Of a stretch of 64,000 nt of DNA, positions 1 to 7,700 are shown piece after piece. Origin of the DNA: Bacteroidaceae bacterium (lineage in GTDB: Bacteria > Bacteroidota > Bacteroidia > Bacteroidales > Bacteroidaceae). The position numbers and the translations under genes were made by a program. The notes under the pieces were generated by a model. That model had not been told where the DNA came from. It ran no database searches and saw only the letters and a list, made by a program, of their open reading frames with translations. The first letter of the stretch is position 1. The number at the start of each line of letters is the position of its first letter. The stretch lies in assembly GCA_017469685.1 (NCBI GenBank), contig JAFUFW010000021.1, positions 47,952-111,951 of the forward strand, given 5' to 3'.

Positions 1-546
1 CACAGTGTCGCCGAGCATATAGTAGTCGGTGTAGATCTGTCCGCTCGTCTCAAGCAGCTTCACCTTATCGGCAAAACCTCGCTCCGAGAAGATGCGAAGC
101 GCTTCTTCGTTCGTGGCTTCGAAGCGGCGGAAGGGCATGTCGAGCCGGATAATCTCGGCCATGCGCTCGCGGATCTTTACCACGTCGTCCTCTATGAAAG
201 GCTCTGCACCGCGTTTCTTGAAGTTGCAGTAGTAGCCGCGTGAGATAGGATGCTCGATGAAGAGCTTGCTGCCGGGGAAGATATCCGTGGCAGCCTTGTA
301 GAGCACGAAGCACAAGGAGCGGACGTAGACTCGGTGGCCAGAACCGGCGCTAGCATCGAAAAACTCAACGTCGCGGTTCTGGTAGAGCCGGAACTTCAGG
401 CCCTGCGAGGCATTGTTCACCTTTGCCGAGACAACAGGAAAGGGGATATTGAGTTCAGAGGCAAATTCGTGGTAGACATCAAGCAGCGACGAGCCTTCGA
501 TGAAGCTTTTTGTGACGCCATTGTTCTTGCAGCGGATTTGTAGCAT
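1..546 (-). CDS. Nucleoside (uridine-type) kinase with TGS domain, partial (N-terminal 182 residues)
   Basis: The start codon is at 546 and the frame stays open to the window edge, so only the first 182 residues are seen. The product begins MLQIRCKNN, followed by a TGS-like domain (about residues 1-65), then a region resembling the second additional domain of threonyl-tRNA synthetase with IEHPISRGYYC near residues 102-112. This arrangement is known in Bacteroidetes proteins of about 550 residues annotated as nucleoside kinase, where a P-loop uridine kinase domain follows; that kinase half lies outside the window. The likely role is pyrimidine nucleoside salvage in the cytoplasm. It is divergent from the cysteine desulfidase gene, with its own TATCTTTG promoter. 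The family call rests on N-terminal similarity only. Confidence 0.72.
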   Translation of the reverse strand, partial: MLQIRCKNNGVTKSFIEGSSLLDVYHEFASELNIPFPVVSAKVNNASQGLKFRLYQNRDVEFFDASAGSGHRVYVRSLCFVLYKAATDIFPGSKLFIEHPISRGYYCNFKKRGAEPFIEDDVVKIRERMAEIIRLDMPFRRFEATNEEALRIFSERGFADKVKLLETSGQIYTDYYMLGDTV

Positions 547-585
547 ACGCTTGCGTTCGTATTATTTATTTAGTTAAGGAATGCA

Positions 586-593
586 CAAAGATA
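586..593 (-). promoter_or_regulatory. Bacteroidetes -7 promoter element for the nucleoside kinase
   Basis: Read on the minus strand the site is TATCTTTG, an exact match to the TAnnTTTG -7 consensus of the Bacteroidetes primary sigma factor. It lies 40 bp upstream of the start codon. No clear -33 TTTG was found. Confidence 0.6.
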
Positions 594-709
594 AGAAAAG
601 ATTAGAGATTATGGATTAGTGAATAAAGTTTTTTTCTGTTTTTGGAGATTTTTTTCTTCTTACTGCTATTTTTTCTTTAATCACTAATTCCTAATCCCCG
701 ATCTTTTCA

Positions 710-717
710 TATCTTTG
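710..717 (+). promoter_or_regulatory. Bacteroidetes -7 promoter element for the cysteine desulfidase gene
   Basis: TATCTTTG matches TAnnTTTG and lies 21 bp before the ATG at 739, implying a very short leader. The stretch 547-738 otherwise holds only AT-rich heptamer-like repeats (ATTAGAG/ATTAGTG) and their inverted counterpart near 680-697. Confidence 0.6.
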
Positions 718-738
718 CGGTAATTAAACGGACCTGTT

Positions 739-2040
739 ATGCTTTCATCCAATGAGAAAGAAGCGATGCTCGAACTGCTGCACGAGCAAGTGGTGCCCGC
801 AATCGGATGTACGGAACCGATGGCGGTGGCTTTGTGTGTGGCTCGTGCCACAGAACTGCTGAGCGCAGAAGCGGATGCCACCGGGCCTCGCGTAGTGCCT
901 GAGACTATCGAGCTCAGCCTTAGCGCGAACATTCTTAAGAACGCTATGGGCGTTGGCATTCCAGGCACTGGCGGTATGATAGGCCTGCCAATAGCCGTTG
1001 CCATGGGAGCAATAGGCGGCAAGTCGTGCTTGGGGCTGGAGGTCCTGCGCGACTGCACTGCCGATGTCCTGGCTGCTGCCCGACGGTATGTCAAGGAGGA
1101 CCATATTGACATCCGTCTTGAGACATCCGACCCGGATAAACTGTTTATTCGCGCCAAAGTCAGTGCGCAAGGTCATGAGGCTGAGGCTCTCATCAAGGGC
1201 GCACATACGAACTTCATGGATGCCTCCCAAGCTACGGCGACTATGGGGCAGGAGTGTAGCGAATGTAATGAGCTGAAGTGCCTAACGCTGCGCAAAGTCT
1301 ATGATTTCGCCACCACGATGCCTGTCTCCGACATCGATTTCATCCTCGAAGCCAAACGCTTGAACGAGGCGGCAGCCGAAGAGGGCCTGCGCGAGAACTA
1401 TGGCCATCAGCTGGGAAAGACAATGTGCTCGCCGCTCGGCCGTGGCATCATGGGCGACAGTATCTTCTCGAAAGTCCTGTCGGTGACATCATGTGCCTGC
1501 GACGCCCGCATGGCCGGAGCCATGATTCCTGTGATGAGCAACTCGGGAAGCGGTAACCAAGGCATCTGCGCCACGATGCCCGTGGTAGTGTTTGCACGCG
1601 AGAACCACAACACCGACGAGGAACTCATCCGCGCCCTGACGCTCTCGCACCTCACGGCGATCTACATAAAACAGTCGCTCGGCTGCCTCTCGGCGCTTTG
1701 CGGTTGCGTCGTAGCCAGCACTGGCAGCAGCGTTGGCATAACCTACCTGATGGGCGGAACCTACGAGCAAGTGTCTCATTCCGTGAAGAATATGATTGCC
1801 AACCTCACGGGCATGATTTGTGACGGAGCCAAGCCTTCGTGCGCACTCAAGCTGACAACGGGCGTAGGTACAGCCGTCATGAGCGCCATGCTGGCCATAC
1901 AGCATAAATACGTCACATCGGCTGAAGGCATCATCGACGACGATGTCGACCGCAGCATCCACAACCTCACGTCGATAGGCTCACGGGGCATGGACGAAAC
2001 AGACCGCTTCGTGCTCGACATAATGACGAGCAAGAGTTGA
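739..2040 (+). CDS. L-cysteine desulfidase family protein (CyuA / UPF0597, serine dehydratase alpha-like)
   Basis: The 433-residue protein belongs to the UPF0597 family. Characterised members (E. coli CyuA/YhaM, archaeal CdsB) are iron-sulfur enzymes that split L-cysteine to pyruvate, ammonia and sulfide. Visible signatures are the N-terminal IGCTEP motif (about residues 22-27), the CSECNELKC cluster (about 173-181), a CACDARMAGAM segment (about 253-263) and a glycine-rich NSGSGNQGI stretch (about 268-276). The cysteines are those expected to hold a 4Fe-4S cluster. Length is normal for the family. It lies 46 bp ahead of an MTA/SAH nucleosidase gene on the same strand, so the pair may form a small sulfur-amino-acid operon. 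The family is sure; the exact substrate (cysteine or serine) is inferred. Confidence 0.88.
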   Translation: MLSSNEKEAMLELLHEQVVPAIGCTEPMAVALCVARATELLSAEADATGPRVVPETIELSLSANILKNAMGVGIPGTGGMIGLPIAVAMGAIGGKSCLGLEVLRDCTADVLAAARRYVKEDHIDIRLETSDPDKLFIRAKVSAQGHEAEALIKGAHTNFMDASQATATMGQECSECNELKCLTLRKVYDFATTMPVSDIDFILEAKRLNEAAAEEGLRENYGHQLGKTMCSPLGRGIMGDSIFSKVLSVTSCACDARMAGAMIPVMSNSGSGNQGICATMPVVVFARENHNTDEELIRALTLSHLTAIYIKQSLGCLSALCGCVVASTGSSVGITYLMGGTYEQVSHSVKNMIANLTGMICDGAKPSCALKLTTGVGTAVMSAMLAIQHKYVTSAEGIIDDDVDRSIHNLTSIGSRGMDETDRFVLDIMTSKS

Positions 2041-2086
2041 TAGGCCGGCAGCCGACGGCTGACAGTTGAAACCAAAGTTTTAAACA

Positions 2087-2803
2087 ATGACAATAGGAGT
2101 TATTTCTGCAATGACTAAGGAGCATGAGCAACTGACGGCTCTGCTCTCAGACGCCCGCCACGAGACCGATGGCGCTTTTGCTTTCTACTGTGGCCATCTG
2201 GGCGGGAACATGCTCGTGCTGATGCAATGCGGCATCGGAAAAGTGAATGCTGCCGTGGGTGCTACAGCCCTCATACGCCGCTATGCCCCCGATTGCGTAA
2301 TATCCACAGGCTGCGCGGGCGGAGCTGCCGAGGGCATGAATGTTATGGACGTGGTCGTGAGCACGGCCGCTTGCTACCACGACGTAAGCATCCCGGGATG
2401 CGATGCTGGCCAGGTGCAGGGCCTGCCCCAGCGCTTCCGTGCCGAGGAGCAACTTGTGGAGGCTGCCATGGCCGTGCACTCAGAGGGTACAGCCCTTCAC
2501 GCCGGCCTCATAGCCAGCGGCGACCAGTTCATCTCTGGTGCCGCACAGCTCGACGCTATCAGGAGCGCTTTCCCCGATGTCTTGGCTGTGGATATGGAGA
2601 GCGCCGCAATAGCTCAAACCTGTTTCCTCATGCAGACACCCTTCCTCAGCTTCCGCATCCTAAGCGACACGCCGGGAGCCGACAAACATCTGGAACAATA
2701 CTTCAATTTCTGGGATGAGATGGCCGAGCACAGCTTCGACGTCACGCGCCGCTTCCTCTCGTCGCTGCCCACCGAGTTCTCGGTGCTGAAGTTTGAAGAT
2801 TAA
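2087..2803 (+). CDS. mtnN: 5'-methylthioadenosine/S-adenosylhomocysteine nucleosidase
   Basis: This 238-residue cytoplasmic enzyme removes adenine from MTA and SAH, feeding methionine salvage and clearing the methylation by-product SAH. The start MTIGVISAMTKE carries the family's ligand-binding glutamate. VDMESAAIAQ (about residues 171-180) is the ribose-binding Met-Glu motif, and LSDTPGAD (about 194-201) carries the catalytic aspartate. Length matches the family (about 230 residues). It follows the cysteine desulfidase by 46 bp, fitting a shared role in sulfur amino acid turnover. Confidence 0.93.
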   Translation: MTIGVISAMTKEHEQLTALLSDARHETDGAFAFYCGHLGGNMLVLMQCGIGKVNAAVGATALIRRYAPDCVISTGCAGGAAEGMNVMDVVVSTAACYHDVSIPGCDAGQVQGLPQRFRAEEQLVEAAMAVHSEGTALHAGLIASGDQFISGAAQLDAIRSAFPDVLAVDMESAAIAQTCFLMQTPFLSFRILSDTPGADKHLEQYFNFWDEMAEHSFDVTRRFLSSLPTEFSVLKFED

Positions 2804-2810
2804 GTCTATG

Positions 2811-2859
2811 GCTCAGCCATTAACATCCTTATCTCCTTTGCAGGCTTAATAGTGGCTGA
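2811..2859 (+). other. Possible stem-loop downstream of mtnN
   Basis: CTCAGCCATTA (2811-2821) pairs with TAGTGGCTGAG (2849-2859) over 11 bp with one G-U pair and a 27-nt loop. There is no clean T-run after it, so it is only a weak candidate for a terminator or RNA-stabilising hairpin. Confidence 0.3.
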
Positions 2860-2928
2860 GACTCTTTGTCCCTACGGATTTTTATCCGCTTTTGTGGGTC
2901 ACTGCTTGGCAATTACGTGCATAAAGTG

Positions 2929-2936
2929 TAGCTTTG
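2929..2936 (+). promoter_or_regulatory. Bacteroidetes -7 promoter element for the DUF2752 gene
   Basis: TAGCTTTG fits TAnnTTTG and lies 34 bp before the ATG at 2971. CTTGG ends near 2909, about 20 bp upstream, and could serve as a weak -33 box. Confidence 0.5.
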
Positions 2937-2970
2937 CATAGCAATAGAATTATAACAAAGACAGCTCAAG

Positions 2971-3228
2971 ATGCTAATATGCCCCTTCCATTGGCTCACT
3001 GGTCTCAACTGCCCCCTCTGCGGTGCCCAACGAATGATTGTGGCACTCTGTCATGGCAGCGTGGCCGAAGCCTTCTGGCTGAACCCTCTGCTGTTCGTGG
3101 GGCTTCCGCTGCTCGGGCTCTGGTGGTTGAGGAAAAGAGAGATAAGCTCACGTGTGGCACTCGTGGCGCTATGTGTCTCTGTGGCGTGGGGCATTGTCCG
3201 CAACATGGTGCCAGCCCTGCAGATTTAA
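2971..3228 (+). CDS. DUF2752 family small membrane protein
   Basis: This 85-residue protein has the DUF2752 pattern: CPFHWLTGLNCPLCGAQRM at the N terminus (two Cys-Pro pairs and CxxxR), then a small-residue stretch ending in NPLL, a hydrophobic helix and a second C-terminal helix. It is an inner-membrane protein of unknown function, common in Bacteroidetes. A longer overlapping frame starting at 2934 is its shadow; the DUF2752 signature selects this one. It probably heads a two-gene unit with the membrane protein at 3306. Confidence 0.8.
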   Translation: MLICPFHWLTGLNCPLCGAQRMIVALCHGSVAEAFWLNPLLFVGLPLLGLWWLRKREISSRVALVALCVSVAWGIVRNMVPALQI

Positions 3229-3305
3229 TTCATCTCTGCTGCAACTTTTGTTATACAGTCTACGTCTTATATTAAAAACCATAATTTCAACCAAAACCAA
3301 TTACA

Positions 3306-4034
3306 ATGATGAAAAAATTATCGATTGGCGAAATTGTCTCCCGCGCATGGGATCTCGCCGTTAAACACTGGCCCATCTTCGTACTCTTCTCGTTCGTGAC
3401 GTCGCTCATCGGCGGCCTCGGTGTGAACCTTGATCCTGCCACTTACGCACAGATCTTCTCTACATCCGACTCCACCGCTCAGGCCGAGCTGCTCAGCGAA
3501 GCGCTGCAGGTCAACTACCCCCTGGCCATTTTCGGCGCGCTGCTTTCCATCTATCTGGGCTTCGTAGTAATTAATTTGTACGTGAATACGCATAATACGG
3601 GTCGTCCCTATGCCTCTTTGTCAGGAGTCTTCAAGGTGGATCTCAACCAGCTCGCCATCTATTTCTGCGTCAGTCTCGTCTATGGCCTCATCGTAGGCCT
3701 GGGTGTTGTGCTCTGCATCCTGCCGGGTATCTTCTTCGCAGTGCGCCTGTGGTACGCTCCCCTGCTTGCTGCCACCCAGGGAGCCTCCTTCGGCGAAGCC
3801 TTCAGCCGCTCTTGGGAGATGACCAAGGGCCACTTCTGGAAGCTCTTCCTCTTGGGTCTTACCATGGTAGGCATCGTCATCCTTGGCATCTGCGCCTGCT
3901 TCGTAGGTGTATTCTTCGCTGAGGTGGTCGTAGAGTTCATGCTCGTCGTCAGCTTCTTCATGCTGAAGCCCGAAGAACCTGCACCCGCTGCAGACTTCTC
4001 AACAGAGACTTCCGACTACTTAGAAGTGAAGTAA
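3306..4034 (+). CDS. Multi-pass inner membrane protein of unknown function
   Basis: The protein has 242 residues and about five or six hydrophobic segments (roughly 20-40, 70-95, 120-150, 180-205, 205-225), a short cytoplasmic-looking N terminus and a soluble acidic C-terminal tail rich in Glu/Pro (from about 218). The central part, with a glycine-rich helix ending LPGIFFAVRLWYAPLLAA and then a SWEMTKGHFWKLF segment, resembles DUF975-type or glycerophosphodiester phosphodiesterase membrane-domain proteins. I can only assign it to that loose group. ATG ATG is at the start; I keep the first. It is followed by a repeat patch and a strong bidirectional terminator. Confidence 0.75.
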   Translation: MMKKLSIGEIVSRAWDLAVKHWPIFVLFSFVTSLIGGLGVNLDPATYAQIFSTSDSTAQAELLSEALQVNYPLAIFGALLSIYLGFVVINLYVNTHNTGRPYASLSGVFKVDLNQLAIYFCVSLVYGLIVGLGVVLCILPGIFFAVRLWYAPLLAATQGASFGEAFSRSWEMTKGHFWKLFLLGLTMVGIVILGICACFVGVFFAEVVVEFMLVVSFFMLKPEEPAPAADFSTETSDYLEVK

Positions 4035-4060
4035 TACTCATCCCGCTTCTCTCCTTCGAT

Positions 4061-4144
4061 TGCTCCATCACCATGGAGCAATCGTTCCAAGACCACTGAA
4101 CAACCGTTCCATGGTCACCGAACGACCCTTCCAAGGTCAAGGAA
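4061..4144 (+). repeat. Four imperfect 22-bp tandem repeats
   Basis: Four consecutive units start at 4061, 4083, 4105 and 4127. They share a pattern like nGnTCCAnnnnCAnnGAnCnA; the fourth is truncated to about 18 bp. Around the first unit lies a perfect 12-bp inverted repeat, CGATTGCTCCAT / ATGGAGCAATCG, with a 4-bp loop (4057-4084). The 22-bp period equals that of the AACCCTTAAGGGTT arrays elsewhere in this window, but the unit sequence differs. Confidence 0.65.
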
Positions 4145-4149
4145 AAATA

Positions 4150-4189
4150 AAAGCGCCTAAGAGAATCTTGCGAATCTCTTAGGCGCTTT
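4150..4189. terminator. Bidirectional intrinsic terminator
   Basis: AAAGCGCCTAAGAGA (4150-4164) and TCTCTTAGGCGCTTT (4175-4189) form a perfect 15-bp stem with a 10-nt loop. The A/T ends allow U-tracts in both directions. It sits between the convergent membrane protein gene (ends 4034) and beta-helix protein gene (ends 4229). Confidence 0.9.
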
Positions 4190-4228
4190 GTTGTATCTGC
4201 CTATGAAAGCAGGGCTTTTTTCTGGAGC

Positions 4229-5527
4229 TTAGTATTTGAAAGTGCCGCTGACGGTACCGCCCTGGCCGCCGACGAAAGCGTTGTCGAGCTTGATGCCCTG
4301 GCTCTTTGCGCCTGTGTTGGTCACGGTGAGCGAGCCGCCTGTGGCGGTGAGTGTGGCCGCGCGTACGCCGCGAGACTTGGCGCCTGTGGCGCTGACTGTG
4401 GTGGTTCCGCCTGCTATCGTGAGTGTCAGGCCTGCTTTGAGGCCTGTGGCGCGGTTCTCCTCTTCTGTAGCCGGATCGGTATACACGCCTGCGGCTACGG
4501 CTACTGTTACCGTTGGTTCTGTGGCTGCGCTGCCGATTGTAAAGTTGCCGTCGCTGGCGATGGCTTTGCTGCCGAGCGCTGTGGATGTAAGGTTGACATT
4601 GACCGTGCCGTCGAGCAACTGCATATTAGGTGTTATTGTTGCGTCGAGAGGATCTGAATCCAGACGGATGCCTTTGCTGTCCTGAGCCGACATAGTGACG
4701 TCGATGCTGCCGCCCGTCATGAGGAACTGTCCGTTGAGCTCTTCGGTTGAGCTGGCGTCGGTCTCTACTTGCAGGCCGTCGGATCCGGTGCCGCTAATGG
4801 TGATTGCGCCGCCATTCATCTGGAAATATTCGCCACAGTGTATGCCGTCGGCCACGGCCCCGTTGATGGTGATGGCGCCGGTTGTCTTTTTGAGGAGGAG
4901 ATATTCCTTGGAGCGGAGGGCGTGATTGGTCTTTCCTGTTACGGTGAGGCTGCCGCCACCTGCAATCTCGAGATGTCCCTGGCAGTTGAGAGCTGCCTTT
5001 TGCGTGCCGCCGGCGGCATCGGTGAAGCTGTTGTCAGAGCCTGCCTCAAGGATAAGGTCGATGCGCTTGCCGCACTGGATGTTGAAGGCTGCACCGTTGG
5101 TGCTGGTGAGGCTTACGCCAGCGAGATGGAACTTGCACTTGAACGTTCCATTGTAAGTCAGTGAGCCTGTTCCTGTGCCCTTGAGGATGAACTCTTGCTC
5201 TGAGACGACATTGGCGTTGTTGATAACTACGTCGCCGCCAGTGACCGTGGCTGTTATGCCTTCAGCGCTGTCAGGGATGTCCACGGTGGCAGATGTGCCA
5301 GACCACGTTATGATGACAGGATTGACTATGGTTATACTGTCAATGGCTGAGGTCGTGTAGGTGTCAGAGCCCACAGTGAGTGTGGAGCCTGCCGAGGCGT
5401 AAGGGATAGAGGGGGCTTCGCTAATGGCGTAGCGTGTGCTTTCGCCGTTTTGCCAGACACGAAGCCATTGTGCCTGTGCCACTACGGACACAGCACAAAC
5501 TACAATGGTGAGTATTGTCTTTTTCAT
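4229..5527 (-). CDS. Secreted carbohydrate-binding beta-helix protein (Cthe_2159 / DUF4353 type)
   Basis: The 432-residue protein has a clear signal peptide (MKKTILTIVVCAVSVVAQAQ) and a right-handed beta-helix body rich in Gly/Thr/Ser/Ala. Family signatures are the ITINGAVADGIHCGEYF segment (about residues 220-236) and the matching GLQVETDASS and GSIDVTMSAQDSKGI turns. The founding member, Cthe_2159 of Clostridium thermocellum, binds cellulose and polygalacturonate. Such proteins frequently accompany VTC and DUF4956 genes, as here. It is the last gene of a minus-strand operon, 3 bp after the sorting-tail protein at 5531. The glycan it binds is unknown. Confidence 0.8.
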   Translation of the reverse strand: MKKTILTIVVCAVSVVAQAQWLRVWQNGESTRYAISEAPSIPYASAGSTLTVGSDTYTTSAIDSITIVNPVIITWSGTSATVDIPDSAEGITATVTGGDVVINNANVVSEQEFILKGTGTGSLTYNGTFKCKFHLAGVSLTSTNGAAFNIQCGKRIDLILEAGSDNSFTDAAGGTQKAALNCQGHLEIAGGGSLTVTGKTNHALRSKEYLLLKKTTGAITINGAVADGIHCGEYFQMNGGAITISGTGSDGLQVETDASSTEELNGQFLMTGGSIDVTMSAQDSKGIRLDSDPLDATITPNMQLLDGTVNVNLTSTALGSKAIASDGNFTIGSAATEPTVTVAVAAGVYTDPATEEENRATGLKAGLTLTIAGGTTTVSATGAKSRGVRAATLTATGGSLTVTNTGAKSQGIKLDNAFVGGQGGTVSGTFKY

Positions 5528-5530
5528 GGC

Positions 5531-5983
5531 CTAATGCAGGAATTTAATGGTTTTATGTCCGAACTTAGCGATGAAGATGCCGTGGGTAAGGCCGTCGAGG
5601 CTCAGCTCGCCACGCCCTCCTGCCATACGCTGTTGGCGGATGAGCTGGCCGGAGGCGTTGTAAATCTGTAGCCAGCCGCTGCCTGATGTCACGACGCAGC
5701 CCCGCTCATAGGTGATGGTGCCGTCTTCGCGCAGGTCGCTCACTCCAAGGGCAGTGTCGGTGAACGTCAGTGCCGAGAGCGTTGCGAGTGGTGCTGAGAG
5801 TTTGGAGCCGTCGGTCAACGTGACTACGGCTTGCGTGCCCTCAAAGGTAATTTTCTTCACCGAGGTGCGCGCTGCACTCTGAACCGTGGACGTGGAGATT
5901 AGGTTCAGGTAGTTATAGGCATCAGCCAAAGCTACGGCAGAGATGCCGAATGCGAAAGCTAAACCAAGCATTAACTTTTTCAT
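5531..5983 (-). CDS. Small secreted protein with type IX-like C-terminal sorting tail
   Basis: The 150-residue protein has a signal peptide (MKKLMLGLAFAFGISAVALA), a short beta-rich domain with the repeated-in-family phrase VVTLTDGSKLSAPLATLSALTF (about residues 53-74), and a C-terminal segment (about 95-150) with LQIYNASGQLI and GIFIAKFGHKTIKF. That tail matches the Por-type sorting domain recognised by the type IX secretion system. Export to the surface is inferred. It lies directly upstream of the beta-helix protein, so the two are probably co-made. Specific function is unknown. Confidence 0.7.
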   Translation of the reverse strand: MKKLMLGLAFAFGISAVALADAYNYLNLISTSTVQSAARTSVKKITFEGTQAVVTLTDGSKLSAPLATLSALTFTDTALGVSDLREDGTITYERGCVVTSGSGWLQIYNASGQLIRQQRMAGGRGELSLDGLTHGIFIAKFGHKTIKFLH

Positions 5984-6064
5984 ATTGAGGGCTTTTATAA
6001 TAATTCTGATGAAAGATATTATGAATTATCTGAGAAAGAATCTGTAACAGAGAGGAGCCGGGCG

Positions 6065-6895
6065 TCAGAACTTAAAGCGATAGCCGATACTGATGGCATG
6101 GATGTTCTCGTTGCCGTCGTCGTCGTTCTCATGAGTGAAGACATAGGCGGCTGAGATTTTGTGCTGCTTCGAGACGGCATACTCTGTGCCGGCTGCACAG
6201 CGAATTTTGTCGAGGTGCCAGCGTTCGCCCATATTGTTGTGCGTCTCGGCACTGATGTAGGGCTCCCACTGCCAGCCTTTCTTGTCGATGGCGAACTTCA
6301 GTCGCGAGCGCAGGAGGTGGCGATTCCATGCGGCTTTGTGGCGGACGACCTCCTCGGTGTCATCGAATATGATGTTGCCGCTTTCGTCGCGCACGAGCCG
6401 ACCTGCGGCGTCGTACGACGGGTCGCGGTAGCGGGTGCGGTCGACGTCGCGCGCGGCCTGATGTGTGTACTGATAACGTTCGCGCAGCGAGATGCGGAGC
6501 GTTTTCCAAAAGCGTTTGTCGGCTGTGACGTCGAAGGCTACGCGGTGGCGCGGAGCCCAATGTGCAGCATCAACATTGTAGCCGTTGAACAAGCCCGATT
6601 TGTTACCGTAGTTCTCCTTCCATTCCTCGCGGTAGTGCTTTTCTATAAAGGTGTAGCTGAGCCCGAACTTAAGGTGTTTGCCGAGCTTATAGCCGAGTCC
6701 GAGGCTGGCATCGAAGCGGTTGGCATCCTCGAACCAGTCGAGTGTACGGAAGCCAACGCCAGCGTCGATGCTGAAATTGTATGGCAGGACCTTCGTCACG
6801 CCCACCTCTGTCCACACGGCGCCGTAGTTCTCGGTGTCCTGAGCCTGCACTAAGAGTGGCAGGGATAGCAGTATGAGGGGAATGATGCGTTTCAT
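6065..6895 (-). CDS. DUF2490 family outer-membrane beta-barrel protein
   Basis: The 276-residue protein has a signal peptide ending LLVQAQ, then alternating hydrophobic/aromatic strands typical of DUF2490 (for example VGVTKVLPYNFSIDAGVGFR, about residues 32-51), and ends in aromatic FKF as expected of an outer-membrane barrel. DUF2490 function is not established. It stands between a DUF4956 membrane protein and sorting-tail/beta-helix secreted proteins in an operon, suggesting it belongs to the same envelope-associated system. Confidence 0.8.
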   Translation of the reverse strand: MKRIIPLILLSLPLLVQAQDTENYGAVWTEVGVTKVLPYNFSIDAGVGFRTLDWFEDANRFDASLGLGYKLGKHLKFGLSYTFIEKHYREEWKENYGNKSGLFNGYNVDAAHWAPRHRVAFDVTADKRFWKTLRISLRERYQYTHQAARDVDRTRYRDPSYDAAGRLVRDESGNIIFDDTEEVVRHKAAWNRHLLRSRLKFAIDKKGWQWEPYISAETHNNMGERWHLDKIRCAAGTEYAVSKQHKISAAYVFTHENDDDGNENIHAISIGYRFKF

Positions 6896-6960
6896 TTTGT
6901 CTGTGTAAAAAAAACTTATTCTTGTTCTTTCTCTTTTCTCTTATCGCCGTTAACCTGGAA

Positions 6961-7674
6961 TCACATCTCCTTGGGCATGCGGCCGAAGCGGGCAATGCTG
7001 TTGCCCACATCCTCGGGATCGTCGTAGAAAATGCGTATGAGGGCTGAGTCCTTGAGGAAATCGAGCATACCCACTTCGATGCGTGTGATATTCAATCCGG
7101 TGCGCTTCTCGAGGTCGGCTTTTAGCTCGTTTCGGCGCTCGGGGGTGATGAGTGTCACATTGTCGTAGCGTATTATCTTGGAGCATTCCTGACTTATTAC
7201 CTTTGAACTCTCAAACAGAGCAGCCATACATATAAAGGCTGCATTGACGAAGATGATCGTGACGATGCCCACACCGTCCCAATAGTCGGCCTTGGGGTGG
7301 TAGTCGCCATGAGCCAAGGCATTAATGACGCTCAGCGCTATGAGCATGAACAGATAGGTCATCTCGCGGATGGGCACGGCTTCGGTGCGGAAACGCATGA
7401 TGCCAAAGATGGCAAACAGACCCATAGCTGCGCCGAGTTGCATGCCGCCGCCGTCCATCAGGCTCACGAGCAGGAAGATGCTCATGGACATGAGGATGAA
7501 GATGAACATGTAGTCGCGGCGCATACTGCGTGGGTAATAGAACTTGCGCGCAATGATGAGCACCACGACAAGGTTGATGATGAAGCGGATGATCAGCGAG
7601 ATGAATTGCTGGGGGTCGAGGAGGGTTACTCCTAAGAGGTTGCCGATGACGTAGTTGATGTGGGTGAAATCCAT
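6961..7674 (-). CDS. DUF4956 family integral membrane protein
   Basis: The 237-residue protein has about four transmembrane helices in its first 150 residues and a cytoplasmic C-terminal domain. The FGIMRFRTEAVPIREMTYLF stretch (about residues 89-108) is the hallmark of DUF4956. The family is regularly found next to VTC-domain polyphosphate polymerase-like proteins, and here the VTC gene lies 26 bp upstream. Its biochemical role is not known; it may couple the VTC protein to the membrane or act as a channel (inference). Confidence 0.85.
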   Translation of the reverse strand: MDFTHINYVIGNLLGVTLLDPQQFISLIIRFIINLVVVLIIARKFYYPRSMRRDYMFIFILMSMSIFLLVSLMDGGGMQLGAAMGLFAIFGIMRFRTEAVPIREMTYLFMLIALSVINALAHGDYHPKADYWDGVGIVTIIFVNAAFICMAALFESSKVISQECSKIIRYDNVTLITPERRNELKADLEKRTGLNITRIEVGMLDFLKDSALIRIFYDDPEDVGNSIARFGRMPKEM

Positions 7675-7700
7675 GTTTTTATTTTATTATTTACGACTTA

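Noticed and set aside
2811-2936. Riboswitch upstream of the DUF2752 gene
   Set aside because: Only one simple stem is seen and no known aptamer core could be recognised.
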